Below are positions 1 through 9,762 of a stretch of 64,000 nucleotides of DNA, one piece after another. How positions within the stretch are numbered: position 1 is the first letter of the stretch; every line of letters starts with the position of its first letter. A model generated the notes under the pieces. That model had not been told where the DNA came from and made no database searches. It was given only the letters and a program-made list of their open reading frames with translations. A program made the translations under genes and the position numbers. The DNA lies in NCBI GenBank assembly GCA_016705335.1, contig JADIYN010000011.1, positions 1 to 64,000 of the forward strand, in the 5' to 3' direction. The stretch comes from Draconibacterium sp. (GTDB lineage: Bacteria; Bacteroidota; Bacteroidia; Bacteroidales; Prolixibacteraceae).

Positions 1-550
1 AATGCTTAAAGCCAAATGTGGGATACTTTTCTTTTAAAATAGATTCGACCAGATTTAAATCACTGATATTGTGATACTTTTTATAATGAGTTTCAACCGA
101 ATATTTCATCTTTCGGGCTTGTGGCAAAATAGCATCATATTTTTGAAGTAACGATTGAATTTCATTCTGATCAATAACCCGATTGATAAAAAGATCAGTA
201 TTTTTTGTATAAATCAGGCCATACCGTTTTTTGTACAGACCAGCCGGATAATACAACAATCGTTTTATTTTGTACAAAAACGGCTCTGGTTGTGCTGTGA
301 AATAACGTCGGTAATGACAAGCACCTGAAACCGTCTGTCTGGTGTTTTTCCAAACCCAGTAAATTCCAGTTAATTCACTGTAATACTTGTTTTTATGTGA
401 TATGTTATCACCTGTATCATCGCCTGTAAATCCAGTATCTGCCTTAAGCAATGAATTACCCGCCATGAGTGGTTGATACATTGAATCCAATTCTAAAACC
501 TGCCCACTTTTATAATAGAAAACAAAGATTTTTATATGAGAGAATGGCAT
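1..550 (-). CDS. DUF4422 family glycosyltransferase, partial (C-terminus off the left edge)
   Basis: The minus-strand frame is open from an ATG at 548-550 to the window edge, giving about 183 residues. It carries the conserved DUF4422 block at residues about 36-67: GDDTGDNISHKN, then YSELTGIYWVWKN, followed by CHYRRYF. DUF4422 proteins are capsular or exopolysaccharide-associated enzymes thought to be cytosolic glycosyltransferases; that role is family knowledge, not shown here. The gene is divergent from the FkbM methyltransferase at 644, and both suit a surface-glycan locus extending to the left. The C-terminal half is not visible, so completeness cannot be judged. No frame break is seen in the visible part. 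Confidence 0.85.
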   Translation of the reverse strand, partial: MPFSHIKIFVFYYKSGQVLELDSMYQPLMAGNSLLKADTGFTGDDTGDNISHKNKYYSELTGIYWVWKNTRQTVSGACHYRRYFTAQPEPFLYKIKRLLYYPAGLYKKRYGLIYTKNTDLFINRVIDQNEIQSLLQKYDAILPQARKMKYSVETHYKKYHNISDLNLVESILKEKYPTFGFKH

Positions 551-579
551 TGTAATTCATTTTTTGGTAAAATAAAGGT

Positions 580-610
580 TTTGTGTTATCAGGGCAATCT
601 TTTAGCTTTG
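580..610 (+). promoter_or_regulatory. Bacteroidota-type promoter for the FkbM methyltransferase gene
   Basis: TTTG at 580-583 is followed after 19 bases by TAGCTTTG at 603-610, matching the Bacteroidota -33/-7 consensus TTTG-N(19-21)-TAnnTTTG. The start codon lies 33 bases downstream of the -7 element. Confidence 0.6.
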
Positions 611-643
611 CAGCTTTAAAATTTGCATTGAAAATAACAGAAG

Positions 644-1528
644 ATGAATAAGCTAACTTCTCAGATATATAGGATTGTGGTTCCAAAATTTATTAGAAAA
701 AGAATACTTGCCAAAAATCTTCCCAAATCAATTCAGAAATACTATGCAGGATTACCCGAACCACCGTCTGCTGAAATTACTTCGGTTCTTAATTATTTAA
801 GTAAAAATCCAATTGTAGTTTTTCCGTATGATTTTCAGGATGAATATATTGCTGAAAACATTGAAGTTTTTGATGATATGGAGAAGGGTTTAAAATATGT
901 TTTAATGGATGGGAAAAGACTCTATTTTAAAAAAAGATGGGGCACAAAAAAGATTCAAGACCTGTATAATTTGCTTTCCAAAGAACAGGATATCCGCAGC
1001 CCGCACCGATATCTGACGAATGAATTTGAGTTTAAAATGGGAGAAACACTTGTTGACGTTGGCGCAGCTGAAGGTAATTTTGCTTTAAGTGTGGTTGAAA
1101 AAGCCTCGCGAATTATTCTGTTTGAGGCCGATAAAGAATGGATTGAACCACTAAATGCAACATTTGAACCCTGGAAGGATAAAGTTGAGATTGTAAATAA
1201 ATTTGTCAGTAATATTTCTGATTCTTCAAATACAAAACTTGATGATTATTTGAATGTTGAAAATGGGAGAGAAACATTTATTAAAATAGATGTTGAAGGT
1301 GCAGAGTCGCGTTTATTGGATGGTTGTAAAAAATTCCTTTCAGAACAAAAATCATTGAAACTGGCAATTTGTACCTATCATAAACAAAACGATGAAAAAG
1401 AATTTTCCTTGCTATTGAAACACTACCAATTTAATATTTCACATTCAGATGGTTATATGCTTTTTTATTACGACAAACAAATGACTGCGCCATATTTCAG
1501 AGGTTTGATAAGAGCAGAGAAAATGTGA
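644..1528 (+). CDS. FkbM family SAM-dependent methyltransferase
   Basis: This 294-residue cytosolic protein shows an FkbM (Methyltransf_21) core. The SAM-binding motif I is VDVGAAEGNFALSV at about residues 137-150, and the acidic end of strand beta2 is ILFEADKEW. The family block FIKIDVEGAE lies at about residues 212-221. FkbM enzymes O-methylate sugars or secondary metabolites. Together with the neighbouring DUF4422 gene this suggests methylation of a surface-glycan component, which is inference. The first 130 residues are family-variable. The ATG at 644 is preceded by a good promoter at 580-610. No break or signal peptide is seen. Confidence 0.85.
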   Translation: MNKLTSQIYRIVVPKFIRKRILAKNLPKSIQKYYAGLPEPPSAEITSVLNYLSKNPIVVFPYDFQDEYIAENIEVFDDMEKGLKYVLMDGKRLYFKKRWGTKKIQDLYNLLSKEQDIRSPHRYLTNEFEFKMGETLVDVGAAEGNFALSVVEKASRIILFEADKEWIEPLNATFEPWKDKVEIVNKFVSNISDSSNTKLDDYLNVENGRETFIKIDVEGAESRLLDGCKKFLSEQKSLKLAICTYHKQNDEKEFSLLLKHYQFNISHSDGYMLFYYDKQMTAPYFRGLIRAEKM

Positions 1529-1585
1529 GTTTAAACAAAGCATCCCGATCAGGTTTATTTTAAAACTCAATTTCGCATAATTTGT

Positions 1586-1593
1586 TATTTTTG
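1586..1593 (+). promoter_or_regulatory. Probable -7 promoter element of fabG
   Basis: TATTTTTG matches the Bacteroidota -7 consensus TAnnTTTG. It sits 35 bases before the preferred fabG start at 1629. I see no clear TTTG about 20 bases upstream, so only the -7 half is supported. Confidence 0.4.
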
Positions 1594-1628
1594 CCGAATT
1601 GTTGAAAACTCATAAAATTGAAAATAAA

Positions 1629-2375
1629 ATGAAATTACTTGAAGGAAAGACAGCAATTATTACCGGAGCTTCCCGTGGAATTGGTAAAGCTATTGCAATT
1701 AAATTCGCACAGGAAGGTTGTAATGTCGCATTTACCGACCTTTTTGCCGATGAAAATATGAAAGCAACTGAAGCTGAACTTAGCGCTTTAGGTGTTAAAG
1801 CAAAAGGTTATGCCTCTGATGCAAGCAAATTTGAAGAAACGGACAAAGTGGTAGCCGAAATAGTAAACGATTTTGGTCGGATTGATGCACTTGTAAACAA
1901 CGCCGGGATTACAAAAGATACTTTATTGATGCGAATGACCGAGGAACAATGGGACATGGTTATTAATGTAAACCTGAAATCAGTTTTCAATTTTACAAAA
2001 GCAGCACAAAAAACAATGTTGAAACAGCGAAGCGGTTCAATCATCAATATGAGTTCGGTAGTTGGAGTTAGCGGAAATGCGGGTCAGGCAAACTATTCAG
2101 CTTCAAAAGCCGGGATTATTGGTTTCACTAAATCTGTTGCACGTGAATTGGGTTCGCGCGGAATTCGTTCAAATGCAATTGCTCCCGGGTTTATTATTAC
2201 CGAAATGACAGCTAAAATCCCTGAAGATGCGCGCAAAGCATGGGAAGAATCAATCCCCTTAAAACGCGGTGGAACTCCTGAAGAAGTTGCCGGTGTTGCA
2301 GTATTCCTTGCATCCGAATTATCGTCATATGTCAGCGGGCAGGTTATTACTGTTTGTGGAGCAATGAATACATAA
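1629..2375 (+). CDS. fabG: 3-oxoacyl-[acyl-carrier-protein] reductase
   Basis: This 248-residue short-chain dehydrogenase/reductase matches FabG along its length. It reduces 3-oxoacyl-ACP to 3-hydroxyacyl-ACP with NADPH in type II fatty-acid synthesis. Visible motifs are the TGASRGIG nucleotide-binding loop near the N-terminus, NNAG, the catalytic Ser in INMSSVVG, and the YSASK motif holding catalytic Tyr and Lys. I prefer the ATG at 1629 (MKLLEGKTAIITGAS) over the upstream in-frame TTG at 1599, because the family begins there and a -7 element ends at 1593. It is monocistronic, with a terminator-like hairpin at 2425-2453. Confidence 0.92.
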   Translation: MKLLEGKTAIITGASRGIGKAIAIKFAQEGCNVAFTDLFADENMKATEAELSALGVKAKGYASDASKFEETDKVVAEIVNDFGRIDALVNNAGITKDTLLMRMTEEQWDMVINVNLKSVFNFTKAAQKTMLKQRSGSIINMSSVVGVSGNAGQANYSASKAGIIGFTKSVARELGSRGIRSNAIAPGFIITEMTAKIPEDARKAWEESIPLKRGGTPEEVAGVAVFLASELSSYVSGQVITVCGAMNT

Positions 2376-2424
2376 TATTCTCCATAAAATTAATAAATCA
2401 ATTTTTTGTTATACCAAAATATTC

Positions 2425-2453
2425 AAAAGGCTGTCATTTATTGGCAGCTTTTT
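2425..2453 (+). terminator. Rho-independent terminator after fabG
   Basis: An imperfect 11-bp stem pairs 2425-2435 (AAAAGGCTGTC) with 2443-2453 (GGCAGCTTTTT), using G-U pairs, around a 7-base loop, and runs into a T tract. Confidence 0.6.
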
Positions 2454-2561
2454 TACTTTGTAATAATTAGCTTATGAGCAATTTCATTAAGTTTTGTTTG
2501 GTATGTTGTTTCTCAAAAATATTGCTTAAATTGTTGAATTCTATTTGAAGAGGAATCAACT

Positions 2562-4349
2562 ATGTTGAATAAATCAATTGCTTACAGATTGAGTATTTAT
2601 ATTTCTATCGCTGTTGTGGGCGTTTTTTTGGCATTTATAATTATTGCCTTTTATTTTAACAGTGAGATTTTAAAGAATAATATAATAAACAAAGCTACAA
2701 CTGTGGGCACTCAGGTGCTAATGCTGGCTGAAAAACAATTAGTATCGACTAGAGAAATAACTTCAAATATATCAGAACAGGTTGTATATTTTGCTCAACA
2801 TGATGATACAGAATATTTTATAAAAAAACTAATCTCAAAATACCCTTTTATAAATGCGGTTCATATCAATATCGATTCGATTGTCCCAAACATAAATTAC
2901 CACAACTATTATTTTTTAAGTGATGAAGATTCGATATATTTCCAGGAGGGAAATCAGTTTATTTATCATTGTGAACATGAAAAACGAATTTTTGACAGGG
3001 CGATTTCAAACGAGGTTCCAACCTGGACAGAAAGTTTTGTATGCAAAATAAACAACAAACAAATTGTTTCATATTATTCACCTATACAAATACAGGGAAA
3101 AGATAATAAATTAATTACCGTTGGTTCTGTCATATCAGAATTATCATTACTACAGTTAAACGACTCAATTAAAAATTTGAAAATTGGATCAAAAAGCCAG
3201 TTTAATTATGCATTTATAGTTGCTCAGGATGGCACATATTTAACACACCCAAACAAGGATTTTATTTTAAACAGGAATTTATATGTTTGCCCATCAATGT
3301 GAGTTCATTGGATAGTTTAGGAGTCTTTAAATTATTAAACAGTGGAATTTCCGGTACAACCATTGCATACCCTGAACAATTGAATTATAAAAAATGCTGG
3401 GTTTATTATACGCCAATTATTGAAACCAACTGGACTTTAATGTTTGTGATTCCTTACGATGAATTATTTGTTCCACTTTATTTACTGGTACTTAGAATGT
3501 TATTTTTTGCAGTACTGGGTATTTTGGTTATTTTTTCATAGTAACTTATATTTCAAACAAATTGATTTTACCCTTAAGTAATGTAACAACTCAACAAAAA
3601 ATTCAGCAGTACAAATGGCGAATTGAAATTAACACAAGAAATGAAGTTGAATTGGTTTCGAAAAGTCTTGATTTTTTAAAATCATGGTATGAAAAATTTG
3701 AAAGTGAACACCGCCAGGAAGAAGTACTAAACTCTCAGAGAACACTGGATTTAATGGAGGCATCAGAGATTCAAATGAGCCTTATAAACACCGACTTTAC
3801 TATTTTTAAGGAACGAAAAGATATAGACCTTTTTGCAATATATAAACCAGCACGAATTGTAAGTGGTGATTTGTTTGATTTTTTTTACTGGAAAGGATAA
3901 TTTGTTTTTCTCAATTGGGGATGTTTCGGAAAAGGTCTTTCCGCCGCATTTTTATGAGTGTTGCACAAACCATTATTAAAAATCAAACGGCAGATTAAAA
4001 CACCGGAAAAATAGTAAAAAGTTAATAATGAATTATATACAGTCAAACAGTCTCATGGAATGCCACTCGGATTATATCCAAACAGAACTTATGAAGAATC
4101 AAAAATTAAATTAAAACCCGGAGATACAATTATTTTGTACTCAGATGGAGTAACAGAACAACAAGGTACTGACAATGAGAATTTTGGAATTGAGCGATTA
4201 TTTCAAGTTCTCAAAAATCAGCTTTTATGAAATCTGAAGAAATTATAAATGAGGTTAATGATAATCTTGATTTATTTAAGGGTGAAATAAAACAAACCGA
4301 CGACATTACTTTAATGGTAATAAAATATAAGAACAAAAGAAAGGCCTGA
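2562..4349 (+). pseudogene. Decayed membrane-bound SpoIIE-type (PP2C) serine phosphatase
   Basis: Fragments in changing frames add up to a sensor phosphatase. 2562-3302 holds an N-terminal membrane segment and a Cache-like periplasmic region. 3287-3541 continues it to a second membrane segment. 3562-3900 holds a linker and the start of the SpoIIE domain (ARIVSGDLFDFF). After that DVSEKG-like, SAAFLMSVAQTIIKNQ-like, MPLGLYPNRTYEESK, ILYSDGVTEQQ and QTDDITLMVI pieces follow in different frames, ending at TGA 4347-4349. Such proteins dephosphorylate anti-sigma antagonist proteins. Beyond single-base breaks, the central SpoIIE segment between about 3990 and 4060 is far shorter than normal, so sequencing error alone does not explain it. 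An AAGAGG ribosome-binding site precedes the start. Confidence 0.7.
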
Positions 4350-4367
4350 AAATCAGGCTTTTCTTTT
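4335..4367. terminator. Bidirectional terminator between the phosphatase and clpC
   Basis: A 15-bp stem (4335-4349 with 4353-4367, one G-U pair) has a 3-base loop, core GCCTGA/TCAGGC, and A-rich/T-rich flanks, so it can stop both convergent genes. It overlaps the last codons of both. Confidence 0.8.
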
Positions 4368-6887
4368 AGTTATTTAATTCTTTTTTGCTTGCCAAAATTC
4401 GCATTTGTAATTTTTCGTTCTTTTTGTCACAACCAACAAGTTGTGTCTCCCTCAGTAATCGAAGCCTTAATAATAATTTCAGCCATTTCATCTTCCAAGG
4501 TATTTTTGGATTGCCCTTTTTAATGGTCTTGCTCCAAACTGCGGATCATAACCTTTATCGGCAATAAAATCTTTTGCAGCTGATGAAATTTTCAATTTAT
4601 AATTTAACGACTCAACCCGTTTATACAAATCCTTTATTTCAATATCAATAATTTTATGAATCTGTTTTTTATCTAACTGATTGAACATAACCACATCATC
4701 AATCCTGTTAATAAATTCAGGTGCAAATGCCTTTTTTAAGGCTTTTTGAATAACATACTTGGCGTTTTCGTTTTCACTCTCCGGTGTTTTACTAACATTG
4801 AAACCAACACCCTGGCCAAAATCCTTTAACTGGCGTGACCCAATGTTCGACGTCATTATAATGATCGTATTTTTAAAATCGATATTTCTGCCCAAACTGT
4901 CAGTTAAGCGTCCTTCATCAAGCACCTGAAGCAACAGATGAAAAACATCCGGGTGCGCTTTTTCAATTTCATCCAAAAGTACCACCGAATAAGGTTTTCT
5001 TCTTACTTTTTCAGTTAACTGACCACCTTCTTCATAACCAACATATCCCGGAGGAGCACCAACAATCCTTGAAACCGAGAATTTCTCCATATACTCGCTC
5101 ATGTCAATTCTGATTAACGAATCGAGACTATCAAAAAGATAAGTAGCAAGTACTTTAGCCAGTTGTGTTTTCCCAACTCCTGTTGGGCCAAGAAAAATGA
5201 AAGATCCGATCGGACGATTAGGGTCTTTTAAACCTGCTCTGTTTCGTTGAATTGCTTTAACAATTTTAATAATTGCTTCTTCCTGTCCAATAACTTTACT
5301 CTTTAAATCGTTAGCCATGTTCATCAGTCGTTTTCCTTCTGCTTGCGCAATGCGTTGAACCGGAATGCCGGACATCATGGCAACTACTTCGGCAACTTTA
5401 TGTTCATCAACTGTTTCCCTGTGATTTATTCTTTTTCCCAGTTTTCCTTTTCTTTTCAAGCAGCAAGTAAATTTTTCTTTATCCCGATGGTTGGCAGCCA
5501 ACTCAAAATTCTGACTTTTTACGGCCGCAATTTTTCATCTTTTATTTTTCAATCTTCTCTTCCAGTTTAATAATGTTTTCCGGAACATTGATATTAGAAA
5601 TATGTACGCGAGAACCAACTTCATCAAGGGCATCAATAGCTTTATCAGGCAAATAGCGGTCGGTGATATATCTTGCGGTGAGAGTTACACAACTTTCAAT
5701 AGCTTCTTTTGTGTAAATAACATTGTGGTGATCTTCATATCTGCTTTTAATGTTGTTTAATATTTCAATGGTTTCATCCACCGAAGTAGGATCAACCATT
5801 ATTTTTTGGAACCTTCTTTCCAAAGCTCCATCTTTTTCAATATGTTGCCTGTATTCATCAAGAGTAGTGGCTCCAATGCATTGAATATCACCACGCGCCA
5901 ATGCTGGTTTTAGCATATTAGCGGCATCCAGTGATCCTGTAGCACCCCCTGCTCCAACAATTGTGTGAATTTCATCAATAAACAAAATGACGTTGTTAAC
6001 TTTGGCCAGTTCGTTTAAAATTGCTTTCATCCTTTCTTCAAACTGTCCTCGGTATTTAGTACCTGCCACAATTGAAGCAATATCTAAACTAACCACGCGC
6101 TTGTCAAACAAAATCCGCGAAACTGTTTTATTGATGATCCGAAGCGCAAGTCCTTCAGCAATTGCCGATTTACCAACTCCGGGTTCTCCAATTAAAATTG
6201 GGTTATTTTTCTTTCTTCGGCTTAAAATCTGGGCTAATCTTTCAATCTCCCTTTCACGTCCAACAATCGGGTCTAAACTATTTTCCTCTGCCAGCTTTGT
6301 AATATCTATTCCGAAATTATCCAATACAGGTGTATCAGATTTTGAATTTGGACCTTTTTTCTGTCCTGGCTGTTGCCTCATGGGACCTTTTGTAAAATCA
6401 TCGTTAGCATCATCATCTTCCCCTTCCGGAAAATCTGATTTTGCCTCAATATCTTCTTTGTAATCTTGAATTTGATTTCTAACCATATAATAATTAACCC
6501 CAAACTCAACCAAAAGTTGCGTAATAATACTATCGCTGTCTTTTAATATTGCAAGAAGTAAATGTCCGCTGTTTACTGTTGTACTTTTAAATGAACGTGC
6601 CTCGAGATATACAAGTTTTAATGTTTTTTTCAGTTGACTTCAACATTACAATCTCGGCCTGCATGTCAATTTTCCTGTCAGTTCTAATCTTTTTTTTCAA
6701 TTAGTTCTTTCATTTCAGCCAGAGAAATACCGAGGTTTTCCAAAATATCTGTCGCCATTCCTTCTCCATCACGCAAAATACCCAGAAACAGATGTTCCTG
6801 CCCGATATAGTCATTTCCCAGACGCACCGCTTCTTCTCTGCTATATCCGATTATATCTTTAATTCTTGGTGAAAACTGTGAATCCAT
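4366..6887 (-). CDS. clpC: ATP-dependent Clp protease ATP-binding subunit ClpC (several frame breaks)
   Basis: ClpC is the hexameric AAA+ unfoldase that feeds ClpP. Reading from MDSQFSP at 6887, the order is the N-domain with two Clp_N repeats, AAA1 with Walker A GEPGVGKSA and DEIH box FIDEIHTIVGAGGA, a middle region with coiled coil, AAA2 with Walker A GPTGVGKTQ and LLDEIEKAHPD, and the C-terminal D2-small domain (FINRIDDVVMF). The span of about 840 codons is normal for the family. The frame changes near 6660, 5525-5540, 4495 and 4430. The 4495 break is an extra G in a GG run, pointing to consensus error rather than gene death. The upstream in-frame ATG at 6902 is less likely because the family starts with M-D-x-QFSP. 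Confidence 0.88.
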
Positions 6888-7108
6888 ATATTTAATTATC
6901 AAATTTTTTGTGTTTAGTACAAAATCTATTCCTAAAAAAATAAATTACTAAATTACTCAAAAATACCCTATTCAGCCAAAATTCTTGTCAGAAGTTATCA
7001 AAAATCACCTCCAAACACTGAATTATTGACAGTTGTAATGTTAATATCTTATCGTTATGCTGTGGTTAAATCAGTTGAAAAAATAGCCTATTCACCAATG
7101 ATTTTTAC

Positions 7109-7116
7109 TATTTTTG
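7109..7116 (+). promoter_or_regulatory. Probable -7 element of gyrA
   Basis: TATTTTTG fits TAnnTTTG and lies 46 bases before the gyrA start codon. A TTG at about the right upstream distance is not seen, so only the -7 element is called. Confidence 0.4.
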
Positions 7117-7162
7117 TGGGTCTTTTTCAATATTGAAATAATTCTTATAAAAGTAGACATAA

Positions 7163-9677
7163 ATGATTGAAGATGAAAAGATTATTAGAATAAATATAGA
7201 AGAGCAGATGAAATCTGCTTATATAGATTATTCTATGTCAGTAATTGTTTCGCGGGCATTACCCGATGTTCGTGATGGATTTAAACCGGTTCATCGCCGG
7301 GTTTTATATGGGATGCACGATTTGGGGATGTTCTCGAACAGGCCGTACAAGAAGTCAGCAAGAATTGTCGGAGAAGTACTGGGTAAGTATCATCCACACG
7401 GTGATTCATCGGTATATTTTGCAATGGTTAGAATGGCCCAGGAATGGTCGTTAAGATATCCAATGATTGACGGGCAGGGAAACTTTGGTTCTGTAGATGG
7501 TGACAGTCCTGCAGCTATGCGTTACACAGAGGCACGTATGGCTAAAATTGCTGAATTAACGTTGGCAGATTTAGATAAAAATACTGTCGATTTTCAACCC
7601 AATTTCGATGAATCGTTAAGTGAACCAACTGTTTTACCTACCAGAATTCCTCAATTACTAATTAATGGAACATCGGGTATTGCAGTTGGAATGGCTACAA
7701 ATATGCCACCTCACAATTTAACAGATACAATTAATGCTATTACGGCATACATTGATAACAATGACATTGATATACAGGAATTAATTAAAATAATCATAGC
7801 TCCTGACTTCCCAACAGGCGGTATTATTTATGGTTATCAGGGTGTTGTTGACGCTTATGAAACAGGTCGCGGAAGAATTGTAATTCGCGGAAAAGCTCAT
7901 ATCGAAAACGAAGGTGGACGTGAAAAAATCGTAGTTACTGAAATTCCATATTTGGTTAACCGTGCTGAAATGATTCAGAAAACAGCAGATTTGGTTAACG
8001 ATAAGAAAATTGAAGGGATTTCGAATGTAAACGATGAATCTGACAGGGATGGTATGCGCGTTGTGTATGATATTAAACGCGATGCCATGAGCAATGTAGT
8101 ATTAAATCAATTATATAAATATACAGCTTTACAAACCTCGTTTAGCGTTAATAATATTGCGCTTGTTCATGGCAGGCCAAAAATACTTAACCTAAAAGAT
8201 TTAATCAAATATTTTGTTGAGCACAGACATGAAGTAGTAATTCGTCGTACCAGATTCGAGTTGGATCAGGCTGAAAAACGTGCGCATATTCTTGAAGGTT
8301 TAATCATTGCCAGTGATAATATAGATGAAGTTATTGCAATAATAAGAGCCTCTTCTACACCTGATGAAGCAAGGGAGAAATTGATGGAACGCTTCCAGTT
8401 AAGCGATTTTACAGGCTCGTGCAATTGTTGAAATGAGATTGAGACAATTAACCGGTCTCGAACAGGACAAGTTGCATAAAGAGTACGAAGAGATTATGGC
8501 TCAGATTGAACATTTCAAGAAAATTCTTGCTGATGTTACTTTAAGAATGGATATCATAAAAAATGAGCTTCTTGAAATTAAAGAAAAATTTGGGGATAAA
8601 AGACGTTCTGAATTGGTGCCAAATGCAGAAGAATTTAACCCTGAAGATTTTTATGCCGATGAAGATATGGTCATTACCATTTCACACCTTGGTTATATAA
8701 AAAGAACACCGCTGTCAGAATTCCGGACACAGGGTAGGGGGGGAATTGGATCAAAAGGTAGTACAACCCGGGATGAAGATTTCCTTGAACATATTTTTAT
8801 AGCTTCCATGCACAATACTTTGCTTCTTTTTACTGAAAAAGGAAGGTGTTTTGGCTTAAAGTCTATGAAATTCCTGAAGGAACCACAACTGCAAAAGGTC
8901 GTGCAATTCAAAATGTATTAAACATTGAACCTGATGATAAAGTTTTGACTTTTATAAATGTTAAAACATTGGCAGACAAAGAATTTATAAATAATAATTA
9001 TATCATTTTGGCAACAAAAAATGGTACAATAAAAAAGACCACTCTCGAAGCTTATTCACGTCCACGGCAAAATGGGGTTAACGCTATAACAATTAAAGAT
9101 GGCGACAGGCTGCTTGAAGCACATTTAACTAATGGGGAAAGCGAAATAATGCTCGCGGTAAAATCAGGAAAAGCAATTCGCTTCAACGAGAAAAAGTCAG
9201 AGCAATTGGCAGAACTGCCTCCGGTGTGCGGGTGTAACCCTTGGAAGCCCAACTGATGAAGTGATTGGCATGGTTTGTGTTCAGGATGAAAGTGAAGATA
9301 TACTTGTAATATCTGAGAATGGATATGGAAAAAGATCTAAAATTGGAGATTACAGAATAACAAACAGGGGAGGGAAAGGAGTAAAAACTATCAACATTAC
9401 TGAAAAAACCGGTGATTTGATTGCTGTAAAAAGTGTATCAAATGACAATGATTTAATGATTATTACTGAAAACGGATTAACTATCAGATTAACAGTCAAT
9501 TCAATTTCATTACTCGGAAGAGCAACACAGGGTGTAAGAGTAATAAATTTAAAAGGAGAGGACAGGATTGCTTCGGTTGCCAGGGTAAATGTTGAACCAT
9601 CGGAAGTAGTGCCGCCGGAAGATGAAAGTATTGAAGGCGAAGATGTTGAAGGGGAAGTTGAAAATAATTTAGAATAA
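7163..9677 (+). CDS. gyrA: DNA gyrase subunit A (three single-base frame breaks)
   Basis: GyrA forms the A2B2 gyrase that introduces negative supercoils. The breakage-reunion domain includes HPHGDSSVYFAM, GQGNFGSVDGD and the catalytic Tyr in AAMRYTEARM. The C-terminal beta-pinwheel repeats follow from about 8600 (GYIKRTPLSEF, GYGKRSKIGDY, NRGGKGVKTI with the GyrA-box) and the protein ends in an acidic tail. The full span is about 838 codons, the normal length. The frame shifts at 8408-8413 (one extra T), 8847-8853 (one T missing) and 9228-9232 (one G missing), all in homopolymers. Because gyrA is essential, I take these as consensus errors. The start ATG 7163 gives MIEDEKIIRINIEEQM, typical of the phylum. 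Confidence 0.93.
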
Positions 9678-9705
9678 AAATAAACAGTTAGTTTTAATTA
9701 TCTTT

Positions 9706-9737
9706 TTTGAAATAAATATTTTAATCGTATATTTTTG
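9706..9737 (+). promoter_or_regulatory. Bacteroidota-type promoter for the TPR protein gene
   Basis: TTTG at 9706-9709, a 20-base spacer and TATTTTTG at 9730-9737 match the consensus closely. The start codon is 25 bases downstream. Confidence 0.7.
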
Positions 9738-9762
9738 TAGCAAAATTTAAAAACCATTTAAA

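Noticed and set aside
1599..1628. TTG start of fabG at 1599
   Set aside because: It would add ten residues before the conserved FabG start, and the -7 element at 1586-1593 is too close for that start.
5987..6463. 158-codon plus-strand ORF inside clpC
   Set aside because: It is the antisense of a conserved AAA1 domain and has no recognisable protein content.
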